This document shows, in pieces, positions 18,266 through 27,884 of a stretch of DNA of 64,000 nt (within the stretch, counting starts at the first letter, position 1; each line of letters starts with the position of its first letter). The notes beneath the pieces were generated by a model. The model did no database searches. It saw only the letters and a list, made by a program, of their open reading frames with translations, and had not been told where the DNA came from. Location: contig NZ_CP033367.1 in NCBI RefSeq assembly GCF_013170845.1, positions 5,209,001-5,273,000 of the forward strand, written 5' to 3'. Source of the stretch: Mesorhizobium loti R88b. GTDB lineage: Bacteria > Pseudomonadota > Alphaproteobacteria > Rhizobiales > Rhizobiaceae. The translations under genes were made by a program, and so were the position numbers.

Positions 18266-19039
18266 ATGAGACTGCAAGACAAGCGCACGCTGGTGACCGG
18301 CGGCTCGGATGGCATCGGGCTGGCAATCACTGAAGCGTTCCTGCGCGAAGGCGCCGATGTGCTGATCGTCGGGCGCGACGTCGGCAAGCTCGAAGCCGCG
18401 CGCCAGAAGCTGACAGCTCTCGGCCCGGCCGGCCAGGTGGAGATGGTGTCGGCCGATCTTGCCACCAGCCCCGGTATCGCAGCAATTATCGAGCACGTGA
18501 GAGCCTCCGGCCGGCCGCTCGACATTCTGGTCAATAATGCCGGTGTCGCTTACCTCGTCCCGTTCGAAACGGTCAGCGAGGCGCAGTTCCAGCATTCCTT
18601 CGCGCTCAATGTGACAGCGGCGTTTTTCCTCACCCAGGGGCTGCTGCCGCATCTCGGCCCCTGTGCGTCCGTCATCAACATCTCTTCCTATTTCGCCAGC
18701 AAGATGATCCCGAAGCGGCCATCGAGCCTCTACTCCCTGTCCAAAGGCGCGTTGAACTCACTGACCAAATCGCTGGCCTTCGAGCTTGGCCCGCGCGGCA
18801 TCCGCGTCAACGCCATCGCGCCGGGCACGGTCGACACCGCCATGCGGCGCAAGACCGTCGACAACCTGCCAGCCGAGGCACAGGCGGAGCTTAGAGCCTA
18901 TGTCGAACGCAGCTACCCGCTCGGCCGCATCGGCCGCCCCGACGACCTCGCCGGAATGGCGGTCTATCTCGCCAGCGACGAGGCCGCATGGACCAGCGGT
19001 GGCATCTTCGCAATCGATGGCGGATATACTGCGGGGTGA
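18266..19039 (+). CDS. Short-chain dehydrogenase/reductase (SDR)
   Basis: A 257-residue classical SDR. TGGSDGIG (residues 11-18) binds NAD(P), NNAG is at 90-93, S140 and Y156-x3-K160 (YSLSK) are the catalytic residues, and the end has the typical WTSGGIFAIDGG. It oxidises or reduces a hydroxyl or keto group; the substrate is unknown. ATG 18266 has GGAG at 18256; an upstream in-frame ATG at 18203 lacks an SD. It follows the betI-like gene by about 100 bp on the same strand and might be cotranscribed. Confidence 0.87.
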   Translation: MRLQDKRTLVTGGSDGIGLAITEAFLREGADVLIVGRDVGKLEAARQKLTALGPAGQVEMVSADLATSPGIAAIIEHVRASGRPLDILVNNAGVAYLVPFETVSEAQFQHSFALNVTAAFFLTQGLLPHLGPCASVINISSYFASKMIPKRPSSLYSLSKGALNSLTKSLAFELGPRGIRVNAIAPGTVDTAMRRKTVDNLPAEAQAELRAYVERSYPLGRIGRPDDLAGMAVYLASDEAAWTSGGIFAIDGGYTAG

Positions 19040-19308
19040 GCGCCGATTGCGCCACTGCGGGAGACCGGATTTGCGCGTTGTTGTTCCGATCCGGATAAAA
19101 TCCGATCATCAACCAAGCGGCTGTTATCGGCTACCGGGTGCGATCCTCGTCGGCAGGAATATAATACAAATCTCTATTTATACATACCCTTTCACATCAG
19201 TTAACCATCGAAACAATTGACCTATCATACCCATGATCCCGACTGAATATATTCAGCAACTTTTTACGTAAACAACGAATATTACCCTCGCTGCCGATGG
19301 GGTTGTAG
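19040..19308. other. AT-rich intergenic region
   Basis: About 270 bp, clearly AT-richer than the flanking genes from 19130 onward, with no credible reading frame. It probably holds the promoter of the DUF805 gene, but no box pair stands out. Confidence 0.4.
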
Positions 19309-19860
19309 ATGAATCTTCTGTTTGGATTTTCCGGGCGCATCGGGCGCGGGCAATGGTGGTTGGCCCAGCTCGCAGTCCTGGTCCTGTTGGTGGTGACCGT
19401 CGCCGCCCTTTTCCATGTCGTGGGCATATCGGCGGGACAAAAGCTCAGAGCGTTTCAATCCGACAGGCTGAGTGTCAATCTGGTGCTGCTGATCGGTTCC
19501 GCACTTTCGCTCTGGATCAATTTCGCCGCAACGATCAAGCGGTACCATGATCTGGATAAATCAGGCAGTTGGTCCCTGCTGTTGTTCATCCCCTATATCG
19601 GCGGGCTATGGGTGCTCGTCGAATGCGGCTTTTTCTCCGGCTCGGACGGCAACAACGACTACGGCTCGCCACCCGGCGCGGATGATTCGAGGAGCGACCT
19701 CAACGCCCACATCTCACGCATGAAGGCCGAACGCTCAGTTCAGCAGCAATCGCGACCGGCCAGGCTGGAACAGCAAGCGAGCAAGATGGATTCCGCACCT
19801 CCGGCACCGCAAACGAGGCGTCCCACGGGTCCCACCGGATTTGGCCGCCGCGGTCTTTAG
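19309..19860 (+). CDS. DUF805 family membrane protein
   Basis: A 183-residue protein. The start MNLLFGFSGRIGRGQWW is the DUF805 signature (FxGRxxRxxFW). Helices lie at about 20-40, 60-78 and 92-106. The motif TIKRYHDLDKSGSW is the family's RxHDxxxSGWW. The C-terminal 65 residues are hydrophilic, Gln/Arg/Pro-rich and probably disordered in the cytoplasm. ATG 19309. Function is unknown in the family as a whole. Confidence 0.85.
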   Translation: MNLLFGFSGRIGRGQWWLAQLAVLVLLVVTVAALFHVVGISAGQKLRAFQSDRLSVNLVLLIGSALSLWINFAATIKRYHDLDKSGSWSLLLFIPYIGGLWVLVECGFFSGSDGNNDYGSPPGADDSRSDLNAHISRMKAERSVQQQSRPARLEQQASKMDSAPPAPQTRRPTGPTGFGRRGL

Positions 19861-19982
19861 GTCAAGGAAGAGAGCTCCGCGAACGTGAAGCGGGAAGCCA
19901 TGCGGCAGGCCGCTGCGCTTGACCGGCTTTCCAATTCCGCGTCAATCACTGGCAGCCAGAGTATTTCGGATATCGGGATGCC

Positions 19983-20969
19983 ATGTCGTCAAACGATCCG
20001 CTGATCCTTTTCTACACGACATTCTTCCGCAAGCCCGTGGACATCGCATCGATCAATTGTGAATTGCCGGGGCGGTGGACCCTCGACAAGCGCCGGCTCT
20101 CCGAAGCGGCGGCGGTGGTCTTTCATATTCCGGACTATCGCGAATTCGGCGATGCCCACAAATACCCCGGCCAGGATTGGGTGGCCTGGTCGATGGAGAG
20201 CCGCCAGAACTACGGCGTCGTCACCAATCCGGATGTCATGAAACATTTCGACATCACGATGACACACGAAACATCTTCCGACGTCTGGATGCCCTATCTG
20301 CCCCTGGCTCACGAGTGGCAGGAAATGGTGACCAAACCAATCGCCGCGAAGACGGAGGACGCGCCCGTTGCGCTGTTCCAGTCCGCGCCGTTGAACCGCA
20401 GCGGTCGCATCGATTTCACCGCCCAGCTGTCCCGCCATATCAAGATCGATTCCTACGGCAGGCACTTTCACAGCAGAACGATCAGCGGCCCGGATCTTGG
20501 CCGGAAGACCAAGATCGAAACCATTGCCCGGCACATGTTTTGCCTTGCACTGGAAAATTCAACCGAGCCTGACTACGTCACCGAGAAGATCTACGACGCG
20601 TTCGAGGCCGGCACGGTGCCGATATACCTTGGCGCCCCGAACGTGGCTGAGTTCGTCCCGGCAAACTCTTATATCGACGCCAGCGCTTTCCCCGACACCA
20701 AGGACCTGGCAGCCTATCTCAATCACTTGATCGAAACGCCGCGAGACTACGAGGCCTATTTCGCCTGGCGTTCGAAGCCGTTGCCCGACAGCATCGCCAA
20801 GCGCCTGGACGGACTGGAAACCCCTCCATTCTGTCGATTGATGAACCTCGTGCGTCAACGCGTGGAAGAGCGGCCGAAGCCGGCATCCGCGCGGCCAACA
20901 CTTCCTTTTGGCCGCTACGCCTCCCTGCGTACGCAGTGGCGCCGCTGGAGGGGAAGGATTCCGAGCTAA
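19983..20969 (+). CDS. Glycosyltransferase family 10 (alpha-1,3-fucosyltransferase-like)
   Basis: A 328-residue enzyme. The C-terminal half has the GT10 donor-binding signature: FCLALENSTEPDYVTEKIYD and AFEAGTVPIYLGAPNVAEFVP (about residues 188-230). Such enzymes transfer fucose, or a related sugar from a GDP donor, to a glycan. In rhizobia the target could be lipopolysaccharide O-antigen or an exopolysaccharide. There is no signal peptide and the tail is basic, typical of peripheral membrane association. It stands alone, with no GDP-fucose synthesis genes nearby. ATG 19983. Confidence 0.87.
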   Translation: MSSNDPLILFYTTFFRKPVDIASINCELPGRWTLDKRRLSEAAAVVFHIPDYREFGDAHKYPGQDWVAWSMESRQNYGVVTNPDVMKHFDITMTHETSSDVWMPYLPLAHEWQEMVTKPIAAKTEDAPVALFQSAPLNRSGRIDFTAQLSRHIKIDSYGRHFHSRTISGPDLGRKTKIETIARHMFCLALENSTEPDYVTEKIYDAFEAGTVPIYLGAPNVAEFVPANSYIDASAFPDTKDLAAYLNHLIETPRDYEAYFAWRSKPLPDSIAKRLDGLETPPFCRLMNLVRQRVEERPKPASARPTLPFGRYASLRTQWRRWRGRIPS

Positions 20970-21089
20970 TGATCGAAGAGGTAGCCCACCCTTCAACCGA
21001 TTTGCATCCTCAGTCCGCACATTCTCCGCTTGATGCCCGTTGTGCAACGCGATAGGCCGTTGCCGAATTCGATAGACTGGAGAACCCGC

Positions 21090-22487
21090 GTGAGCGCTCA
21101 AAAGACCAGAACCGAAACCGATACGTTCGGCCCCATCGAGGTTGCGGCTGACCGTTATTGGGGCGCCCAGGCGCAGCGTTCCCTCGGCAATTTCAAGATC
21201 GGCTGGGAAAAGCAGCCGGTTTCGGTCGTGCGCGCGCTGGGCATCGTCAAGCGGGCGGCGGCGGAAGCCAATATGGAGCTGAAGCGGCTCGATCCGGCGA
21301 TCGGCAAGGCGATCATTGACGCCGCGCAAGAGGTCATCGACGGCAAGCTCAACGACCACTTCCCGCTGGTGGTCTGGCAGACCGGCTCTGGCACGCAGTC
21401 CAACATGAACGCCAACGAGGTGATCTCCAACCGGGCGATCGAGATGCTGGGCGGTGTCATGGGCTCGAAGAAGCCGGTGCACCCCAACGATCACGTCAAT
21501 ATGAGCCAGTCGTCGAACGACACCTATCCGACGGCCATGCACATCGCCTGTGCCGAGCGTATCGTGCACGACCTTCTTCCGGCGCTGAAGCACCTTCACA
21601 AGGCGCTCGCCGCCAAGAGCAGGGAGTTCAACCACATCATCAAGATCGGCCGCACGCATACGCAGGATGCGACGCCGCTGACGCTGGGCCAGGAATTTTC
21701 CGGTTACGCTGCGCAGGTCGCTTCGTCGATCAAGCGCATCGAACTGACGCTGCCCGGCCTACAGGAGCTGGCGCAAGGCGGCACCGCCGTCGGCACCGGC
21801 CTCAATGCGCCCGTCGGCTTCGCCGAGCGGGTGGCTGATCGCATCGCCGCCATTACCGGCATTTCCTTCGTCACCGCGCCGAACAAGTTCGAGGCGCTCG
21901 CCGCACACGATTCCATGGTGTTCTCGCACGGCGCCATCAACGCGGCAGCCGCCGCACTGTTCAAGGTTGCCAATGACATCCGCTTCCTCGGCTCCGGCCC
22001 GCGTTCGGGCCTCGGCGAATTGTCGCTGCCGGAAAACGAGCCGGGCTCGTCGATCATGCCTGGCAAGGTCAATCCGACCCAGTGCGAGGCGATGACGCAG
22101 GTCTGCGTGCAGGTGTTCGGCAACAACGCGGCCGTGACCTTCGCCGGCAGCCAGGGCCATTTCGAGCTCAATGTCTACAATCCGCTGATGGCGTACAACT
22201 TCCTGCAGTCTGTACAGCTGCTCGCCGACGCCTCGGTCTCCTTCACCGACAATTGCGTGGTCGGCATCGAGGCCCGTGAGGACAACATCAAGGCGGCGCT
22301 CGACCGTTCGCTGATGCTGGTGACGGCGCTGGCCCCAACCATCGGCTACGACAATGCCGCCAAGATCGCGAAGACGGCGCACAAGAACGGCACGACGTTG
22401 CGCGAGGAAGCACTGGCCACCGGACTGGTCAGCGAAGCCGACTATGACCGGCTGGTGCGGCCGGAGGACATGACGCATCCGGGGTAG
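21090..22487 (+). CDS. fumC: Class II fumarate hydratase
   Basis: A 465-residue iron-independent fumarase of the TCA cycle, interconverting fumarate and L-malate as a cytoplasmic homotetramer. The signature [11 protein letters not shown] is intact, as are [14 protein letters not shown] and [15 protein letters not shown]. The start chosen is GTG 21090 ([11 protein letters not shown]), which gives the family's usual length; an in-frame start at 21030 would add 20 non-conserved residues. The gene is monocistronic between the fucosyltransferase-like and DoxX genes. Confidence 0.97.
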   Translation: MSAQKTRTETDTFGPIEVAADRYWGAQAQRSLGNFKIGWEKQPVSVVRALGIVKRAAAEANMELKRLDPAIGKAIIDAAQEVIDGKLNDHFPLVVWQTGSGTQSNMNANEVISNRAIEMLGGVMGSKKPVHPNDHVNMSQSSNDTYPTAMHIACAERIVHDLLPALKHLHKALAAKSREFNHIIKIGRTHTQDATPLTLGQEFSGYAAQVASSIKRIELTLPGLQELAQGGTAVGTGLNAPVGFAERVADRIAAITGISFVTAPNKFEALAAHDSMVFSHGAINAAAAALFKVANDIRFLGSGPRSGLGELSLPENEPGSSIMPGKVNPTQCEAMTQVCVQVFGNNAAVTFAGSQGHFELNVYNPLMAYNFLQSVQLLADASVSFTDNCVVGIEAREDNIKAALDRSLMLVTALAPTIGYDNAAKIAKTAHKNGTTLREEALATGLVSEADYDRLVRPEDMTHPG

Positions 22488-22665
22488 ACGGTTCCGGCGG
22501 GAGAATTTTACTCCCATCGAAGCCATGCTCGACATGAATTTCGCGCTTGCTGCGCGATCTCCGAAATGTGCGCACTGTGAACAATGTGTCGCCGCACAGG
22601 CAGCTTTGGTGAACAGTCCCGATCGTCTATCTCTCGGGTCATTCAACCCGTTCGGAGACTCAGCA

Positions 22666-23085
22666 ATGTCCATCAGCTCTTCCACTGCCGCCGGCACCGC
22701 GTCCAGCAGCTCGCTCACCATTCTGCTCGGCCGCATCCTGCTCGCCGTCATCTTCCTGCTTTCCGGTTTCGGCAAGCTCACCGCCATTTCCGGCACCGCT
22801 GCCTATTTCGGCGCCATGGGCCTGCCCCTTCCGACCGTCACGGCGGTTGTCGTCGGCCTGATCGAACTGCTCGGTGGCCTCGCCATTCTCACCGGCTTCC
22901 AGACCCGGATCGCCGCCTGGGTGCTGGCTGTGTTCACCATCGCAACGGCTCTTGTCGCCCACACCGGTTGGGCCGACCAGAACCAGATGATCCATTTCCT
23001 GAAGAACGTCGCCATCACCGGCGGCTTCCTGCTGCTCGCCTCCTCGGGCGCGGGCGCCTATTCGATCGACGCCAAGCGCGGCTGA
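22666..23085 (+). CDS. DoxX family membrane protein
   Basis: A 139-residue protein with four predicted helices. It has the DoxX start LLGRILLAVIFLLSGFGKL and the AYFGAMGLPLP segment. ATG 22666 has CGGAGA before it. Members are linked to respiration or oxidative-stress functions in other bacteria, but here the role is unknown. It is followed by a strong terminator, separating it from a second DoxX gene. Confidence 0.88.
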   Translation: MSISSSTAAGTASSSSLTILLGRILLAVIFLLSGFGKLTAISGTAAYFGAMGLPLPTVTAVVVGLIELLGGLAILTGFQTRIAAWVLAVFTIATALVAHTGWADQNQMIHFLKNVAITGGFLLLASSGAGAYSIDAKRG

Positions 23086-23107
23086 TCCTTCCTCCCAAGC
23101 CTTGACA

Positions 23108-23138
23108 AAAGCGGCGCGGAATTTTCCGCGCCGCTTTT
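23108..23138 (+). terminator. Rho-independent terminator after the first DoxX gene
   Basis: A 14-bp stem (AAAGCGGCGCGGAA / TTCCGCGCCGCTTT) with a 2-nt loop is followed by T residues, 22 nt downstream of the stop. Confidence 0.93.
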
Positions 23139-23240
23139 TCGTTGTCTGGATTAGCGCGCCGGTTTCGGCCGCGGCTTCGCAGGCATAGACTGCGCGGCGG
23201 CCGGATCGAGCCCAATCGGGCGCCGGCAAGGGAGGTGACC

Positions 23241-23645
23241 ATGGCCCGCAACGCATTGCTTCTGGTTTCTAGGCTGCTATTCGCCGTGCTGTTCGTACCG
23301 TCCGGTTTCCAGGCGCTGGCCAACATCGCCGGCATAACCAGTTATTTCGCTGGCCTCGGTCTGCCGCTGCCAGCGCTCGCCGCCTGGGGCACCGGCCTGT
23401 TCGAGCTGATCGCCGGGTTCCTGATCCTCGTCGGCTTCCAGGTGCCGATCGTGGCGCTACTGCTGGCGGCCTTCTGCGTCGCTGCCGGCTTCATCGGGCA
23501 CTACGGCCAGGGCGCCGGCGATGCGACGCTGGCCTTCCTGCACCAGCAGATGCTGATGAAGGACATTGCGATTGCAGGCGGTTTCCTGGCGCTGGCGATG
23601 GCCGGTGCCGGAGCTTGGTCGGCGGACGGGCGCGGCTCAGTCTAA
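23241..23645 (+). CDS. DoxX family membrane protein, second copy
   Basis: A 134-residue four-helix membrane protein, clearly paralogous to the preceding one (LLFAVLFVPSGFQAL; SYFAGLGLPLP; KDIAIAGGFLALA). ATG 23241 has an excellent SD, GGGAGGTGACC. The terminator before it implies its own promoter. It converges with ppx, whose stop is 9 bp away. The duplication is old, judging by sequence divergence. Confidence 0.88.
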   Translation: MARNALLLVSRLLFAVLFVPSGFQALANIAGITSYFAGLGLPLPALAAWGTGLFELIAGFLILVGFQVPIVALLLAAFCVAAGFIGHYGQGAGDATLAFLHQQMLMKDIAIAGGFLALAMAGAGAWSADGRGSV

Positions 23646-23653
23646 GACCACGC

Positions 23654-25189
23654 CTATTTCACCGAAACGCTCGGCCCGCCCTCCACGGCCAGCACCAGCC
23701 TGCGGTTGGTGATCCGTGCCAGCTGCGCCAGCCGGCCGGCTGGACGCTCACCGTAGAGGTCGGAGAGCGGCGCCGGCAACACCAGCGCCAGCACGCCGTT
23801 GGCGCGCTGCTCCCATTTCAGCCTGGGCATGATGCCGGGCATCGAGGCCGTCAGCAGATAAACGACGCGCATCATCGCCGCCAGCACGCGCGCCCGCTCG
23901 AGGTAGCGCGGCGTCGCCAGCGCCTTGATCTCGGGCGCGATCGCCTCGTTGAAGATGCCGTCATGACGATAGGCGTTGGCCAAAGCCAGGAACGCGCGGC
24001 CGGGATGGTCGACACCGAAGAAGGAAGCGTGCGCAATGATGTTGAGCGACTGCCTGCCGCGGTATTCGGGATGCGCGCGCCAGCCTATGTCGGCCAGCAA
24101 TGCGGCGGCATGGCGATAGCGTGCCTCGTCCTCGGTCTCGTCGATGCCAAAGGCAGCAAAGGTCTTGGCGGTCCAGTCGACAAGTTCATGCGCATGCGTG
24201 ACCGAGCGCGAGCGCAGCCGGGCGAGTTCCTCGGCGGCGGAAATCAAAGGATCGGCCTTCTGCTCGGCCGCATCGAGCAGCGAATAGAGAAAGCCCTCGC
24301 GCACACCGAGCGCAGAGACGATGATCTTCGACGGCTGCATCGCCGTCATGATCTCTTGCAGCACGATGGCGCCGTAGGGCAGCAGCGAACGGCGGTTCTT
24401 CGAGACGCCTTCGATGCCTTTGACCTTCTCGATCTCGCCTTTCGCCACCTGCTTCAGGAAATTGGACGCGCTTTCGATGCCAATCTCGTAGTGGTGCATG
24501 ACGCCAAGCGGGTAGTTGGTCATTTCCATGTGCAAGCGGGCGAGGTTTCGCCAGGTGCCGCCGACGGCGTAGAAGGGCCTGCCCTGCCCGCCTTTGAGCA
24601 GCTTTGCCCGCGCCAGTTCGTCACGCGCGATCTTCTGCGCCTGGGCAAGCGAGTTCTTGGCCATGTCCTGCAGGCGCAGGCCGCCCAGCGGCAGCGTAAT
24701 GCCGTCACCAATCGCCTCACCATTGACGTCAACCAGTTCGAGACTGCCGCCGCCCAGATCGCCGGCGATGCCATTGGCCGGGTGGAAGCCGGAAATGACG
24801 CCGAGCGCCGAATAATAGGCCTCCTGGCGGCCGCTGATCACGCGGATCTCGGTCTTCAGCACGTCCTCGGCGCGGTGGATGAAATCGGGACCGTTGATGG
24901 CCTCACGCGCGGCGGCGGTGGCCAGCACATACATGTGCTCGGCGCCGGCTTGATCGGACAACGCGCGAAAGCGACGGAACTCTTCCATCGAGCGGGTTAC
25001 CGCCTCGGGGTCGAGTTTTCCGGTCGAAACGATGCCGCGGCCGAGACCGGCCAGCATCTTTTCGTTGAACAGCATGGTTGGCGAGCGCGCCAGCCCCTCA
25101 TAAACGACGAGACGGATCGAATTCGATCCGATGTCGATGATGGACAGCGGTCGGCGGTCCTGCAGCCGGCCCTGGGAATTGGACAACAT
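23654..25189 (-). CDS. ppx: Exopolyphosphatase, Ppx/GppA family
   Basis: A 511-residue protein of the actin-like Ppx/GppA superfamily. The phosphate-1 loop IDIGSNSIRLVVYEG is near residues 19-33 and GDLGGGSLELV is the second nucleotide-binding loop. The C-terminal ~200 residues form the HD-like helical region found in long Ppx proteins. It releases phosphate from polyphosphate and may also act on pppGpp. Its start is coupled to the ppk stop at 25189. Pairing synthesis and degradation enzymes in one operon is common. Confidence 0.93.
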   Translation of the reverse strand: MLSNSQGRLQDRRPLSIIDIGSNSIRLVVYEGLARSPTMLFNEKMLAGLGRGIVSTGKLDPEAVTRSMEEFRRFRALSDQAGAEHMYVLATAAAREAINGPDFIHRAEDVLKTEIRVISGRQEAYYSALGVISGFHPANGIAGDLGGGSLELVDVNGEAIGDGITLPLGGLRLQDMAKNSLAQAQKIARDELARAKLLKGGQGRPFYAVGGTWRNLARLHMEMTNYPLGVMHHYEIGIESASNFLKQVAKGEIEKVKGIEGVSKNRRSLLPYGAIVLQEIMTAMQPSKIIVSALGVREGFLYSLLDAAEQKADPLISAAEELARLRSRSVTHAHELVDWTAKTFAAFGIDETEDEARYRHAAALLADIGWRAHPEYRGRQSLNIIAHASFFGVDHPGRAFLALANAYRHDGIFNEAIAPEIKALATPRYLERARVLAAMMRVVYLLTASMPGIMPRLKWEQRANGVLALVLPAPLSDLYGERPAGRLAQLARITNRRLVLAVEGGPSVSVK

Positions 25190-27390
25190 CAGGTGGACGC
25201 TGCGGTGTTCTTCTTGCGGCGCTTGAACTGCGCAATGCGCTTGGGCGCATGCGACTTCAGCGCGTCACCCCGTCCCGACAGGCTCGGATTGGTCATGAAG
25301 TATTCCTGCGCGTTGAACGGCTCTTCGCCCTCCTCCAGCACCACGCGCCGGGAGGTTCCATCTGCCAATACGTCGAAACTTTGCTGATTGTCCATGATGT
25401 TGCCCAGCATGATCTGGCCCAGGATCTGTTCATGCACAGTTGGATTGGTGATCGGCACCATGGTCTCGACACGACGGTCGAGATTGCGCGGCATCAGGTC
25501 GGCCGAGGAGATGTAGACGATCGCCTCATCCGACGGCAGGCCATGGCCATTGCCGAAGCAATAGATGCGGCTGTGCTCGAGGAACCGGCCGACGATCGAC
25601 TTGACCCTGATGTTTTCCGACAGGCCGGGAACCTGGGGCCTGAGGCAGCATATGCCGCGCACGACGAGGTCGATTTCAACGCCGGCGCGGCTGGCATCAT
25701 AGAGCGCGTCGATGATGATCGGGTCGACCAGCGCGTTCATCTTCATCCAGATGCGCGCCGGCTTTCCGTCCAGCGCATGGGCGACCTCGTCGGCGATGTG
25801 CTTCAAGATGCGGCTTCTCAGTGTGAACGGCGAGATCGCGATCCGCATTTCGTCGGTCGGCTCGGCGTAGCCGGTGATGAAGTTGAAGAGCTGGGCGACG
25901 TCGCGGGCGATCGTCGGATCCGTGGTGAAGAAGGACAGGTCGGTGTAAATGCGCGCGGTGACCGGGTGGTAGTTGCCGGTGCCGAGATGCACGTAGTTGC
26001 GCAGCTTGCCGTCCTCGCGCCGCACCACCAGCGACATTTTCGCATGTGTCTTCAGCTCGAGGAAACCGAACACGACCTGGACGCCGGCGCGTTCCAGGTC
26101 GCGTGCCCAGCGGATGTTGGCCTCCTCGTCGAAGCGCGCCTTCAACTCGACCAGTGCGGTCACCGACTTGCCCGCCTCGGCCGCGTCGACCAGCGCGCGC
26201 ACGATCGGGCTGTCGTTGGAGGTGCGGTAAAGCGTCTGCTTGATCGCCACCACTTCGGGGTCGGCCATTGCCTGGCGCAAGAACTGCACCACGACGTCGA
26301 AGGATTCATAGGGGTGGTGGACGACGATGTCCTTCTCGCGGATGGCGGCAAAGCAGTCGCCGCCATGCTCACGGATGCGCTCGGGGAAGCGCGGATTGTA
26401 GGGTGTGAACTTCAGATCATCGCGGGGTATGGAGACGATCTCGGAGATCTGGCTGAGCGCCAGCGGACCGGTCAGCACGCTGATACGGCTCGATGACACG
26501 CCAAGCTCGCCGGCCACGAAGTCGCGCAATTCGCCAGGCATCAGCTTGTCGAATTCGATGCGGATCACCGAACCGCGGCGGCGACGCTTCAGCGCCGTCT
26601 CGAACAAGCGCACGAGATCCTCGGACTCTTCCTCGACCTCGATATCGCTGTCTCGAATGATGCGGAACGTGCCGGAACCCTTGACCTCGTAGCCGGGGAA
26701 CAGCTTGCCGATATAGAGACCGACCGCCTCTTCCAGCGGGATGAAGCGGACATGGTGCTTGCGGTCGGGCAAGCGGATGAAGCGCTTCAGCGCCACTGGC
26801 AGGCGCAAGAGCGCGCTCATCTCCTCGCCATTCTTGCGATGGCGCAATTGCAGCGCCATCGAGAAGCCGAGATTGGGAATGAACGGGAACGGATGTGCCG
26901 GGTCGATCGACAGCGGGGTGAGCACCGGAAATACCTGCTCCTGGAAGTGGTCTTCCAGCCAGACCTTCTCGTCCTTGGTCAGGGCATCTCGCGTAATGCT
27001 TTCGATGCCTTCCTTGTTGAGCAGCACGGTCAGCGCCGAAAGGCTCTTCTGCTGGTCTTCCTGCAGCCGTTCGACCTCTCGCAGCAATTGTTCGAGCTGC
27101 TGCTCGGGCGTGCGGCCGTCGGGGCTTTTCAGCGTGATTCCTTCGCGCACCTGGCCGGCGAGGCCAGCGACACGCACCATGAAGAACTCGTCGAGATTGG
27201 CTGCCGAGATCGACAGGAAGCGGACGCGCTCCAGCAATGGATGATGGGTGTTCAGCGATTCCTCAAGCACGCGGCGGTTGAACTGCAGCCAGGAAAACTC
27301 GCGGTTGACGAAGCGATCCGGGTTGCCGCCCTCTGAACTGGCCACCTCGACATTGACGAATTCGCTCTGCACCGGCTTCAGTTCGTTCAT
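25189..27390 (-). CDS. ppk: Polyphosphate kinase 1
   Basis: A 733-residue PPK1 that builds polyphosphate from ATP. It has the N-terminal [18 protein letters not shown] domain, and the catalytic histidine region [18 protein letters not shown]. The second HKD-like segment is [20 protein letters not shown] 27390 has GCAGGAACC before it; a TTG five codons upstream is rejected. The last residue overlaps the start of ppx. The short basic tail ([12 protein letters not shown]) is typical of rhizobial forms. Confidence 0.97.
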   Translation of the reverse strand: MNELKPVQSEFVNVEVASSEGGNPDRFVNREFSWLQFNRRVLEESLNTHHPLLERVRFLSISAANLDEFFMVRVAGLAGQVREGITLKSPDGRTPEQQLEQLLREVERLQEDQQKSLSALTVLLNKEGIESITRDALTKDEKVWLEDHFQEQVFPVLTPLSIDPAHPFPFIPNLGFSMALQLRHRKNGEEMSALLRLPVALKRFIRLPDRKHHVRFIPLEEAVGLYIGKLFPGYEVKGSGTFRIIRDSDIEVEEESEDLVRLFETALKRRRRGSVIRIEFDKLMPGELRDFVAGELGVSSSRISVLTGPLALSQISEIVSIPRDDLKFTPYNPRFPERIREHGGDCFAAIREKDIVVHHPYESFDVVVQFLRQAMADPEVVAIKQTLYRTSNDSPIVRALVDAAEAGKSVTALVELKARFDEEANIRWARDLERAGVQVVFGFLELKTHAKMSLVVRREDGKLRNYVHLGTGNYHPVTARIYTDLSFFTTDPTIARDVAQLFNFITGYAEPTDEMRIAISPFTLRSRILKHIADEVAHALDGKPARIWMKMNALVDPIIIDALYDASRAGVEIDLVVRGICCLRPQVPGLSENIRVKSIVGRFLEHSRIYCFGNGHGLPSDEAIVYISSADLMPRNLDRRVETMVPITNPTVHEQILGQIMLGNIMDNQQSFDVLADGTSRRVVLEEGEEPFNAQEYFMTNPSLSGRGDALKSHAPKRIAQFKRRKKNTAAST

Positions 27391-27619
27391 GGTTCCTGCC
27401 CGCAACCGTTCCTTTGGGAGCGCCGCCAGATGGCGATGGACGCTCTAACATGCTTTTGTGACGCATGATCCGTCGCGGAATCGCTTGGCATCCGCGGTCA
27501 CACGCTTAACCGGCTCAACTTATCCTCTGACAGGCTTTTGCGACAGTTTCATTTCATCGATCTTGCAAAGAGACCTGTTATGATCCAGATGCATGCGAGA
27601 CTGCGTTAAGGAGACGACG

Positions 27620-27865
27620 ATGGCAGGCGGTTCCATTCCCCATTTCCAGAACGATGCCGGCCATCCGGCGATCGACATCGGGGTCAAGGAATTCATGTGT
27701 ACGGGCGCCAATCCGCCTTTCGACCACCCGCATGTGTTTCTCGACATGGGCGACGACAATGAGAAGGTCTGCCCCTATTGCTCGACGCTCTATCGCTATT
27801 CGCCGAAGCTAAAGGCGACGGAAACGGTGCCGGCCGGCTGCCTCTACATCGACCTGGCCGCCTGA
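27620..27865 (+). CDS. Zinc-finger (CHCC) domain protein
   Basis: An 81-residue protein related to the zf-CHCC family, which includes the NDUFS6-type subunit of complex I. Likely Zn ligands are Cys27, His36 or His38, Cys51 and Cys54 (CPYC). ATG 27620 has TAAGGAGAC directly upstream. It lies 19 bp before a flavin monooxygenase and may be cotranscribed with it. A link to respiratory complex I or Fe-S assembly is known for eukaryotic relatives; it is inference here. Confidence 0.85.
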   Translation: MAGGSIPHFQNDAGHPAIDIGVKEFMCTGANPPFDHPHVFLDMGDDNEKVCPYCSTLYRYSPKLKATETVPAGCLYIDLAA

Positions 27866-27884
27866 TTCCTTCGCGACAGACCTG

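Noticed and set aside
20559..21659. 366-codon antisense frame over the fucosyltransferase and fumC genes
   Set aside because: Both opposite genes have clear family motifs; the antisense translation is low-complexity and matches no known pattern.
23615..25387. 590-codon plus-strand frame opposite ppx
   Set aside because: The ppx protein has complete motifs. The frame is an effect of codon bias.
25249..26496. 415-codon plus-strand frame opposite ppk
   Set aside because: Antisense shadow of a certain gene.
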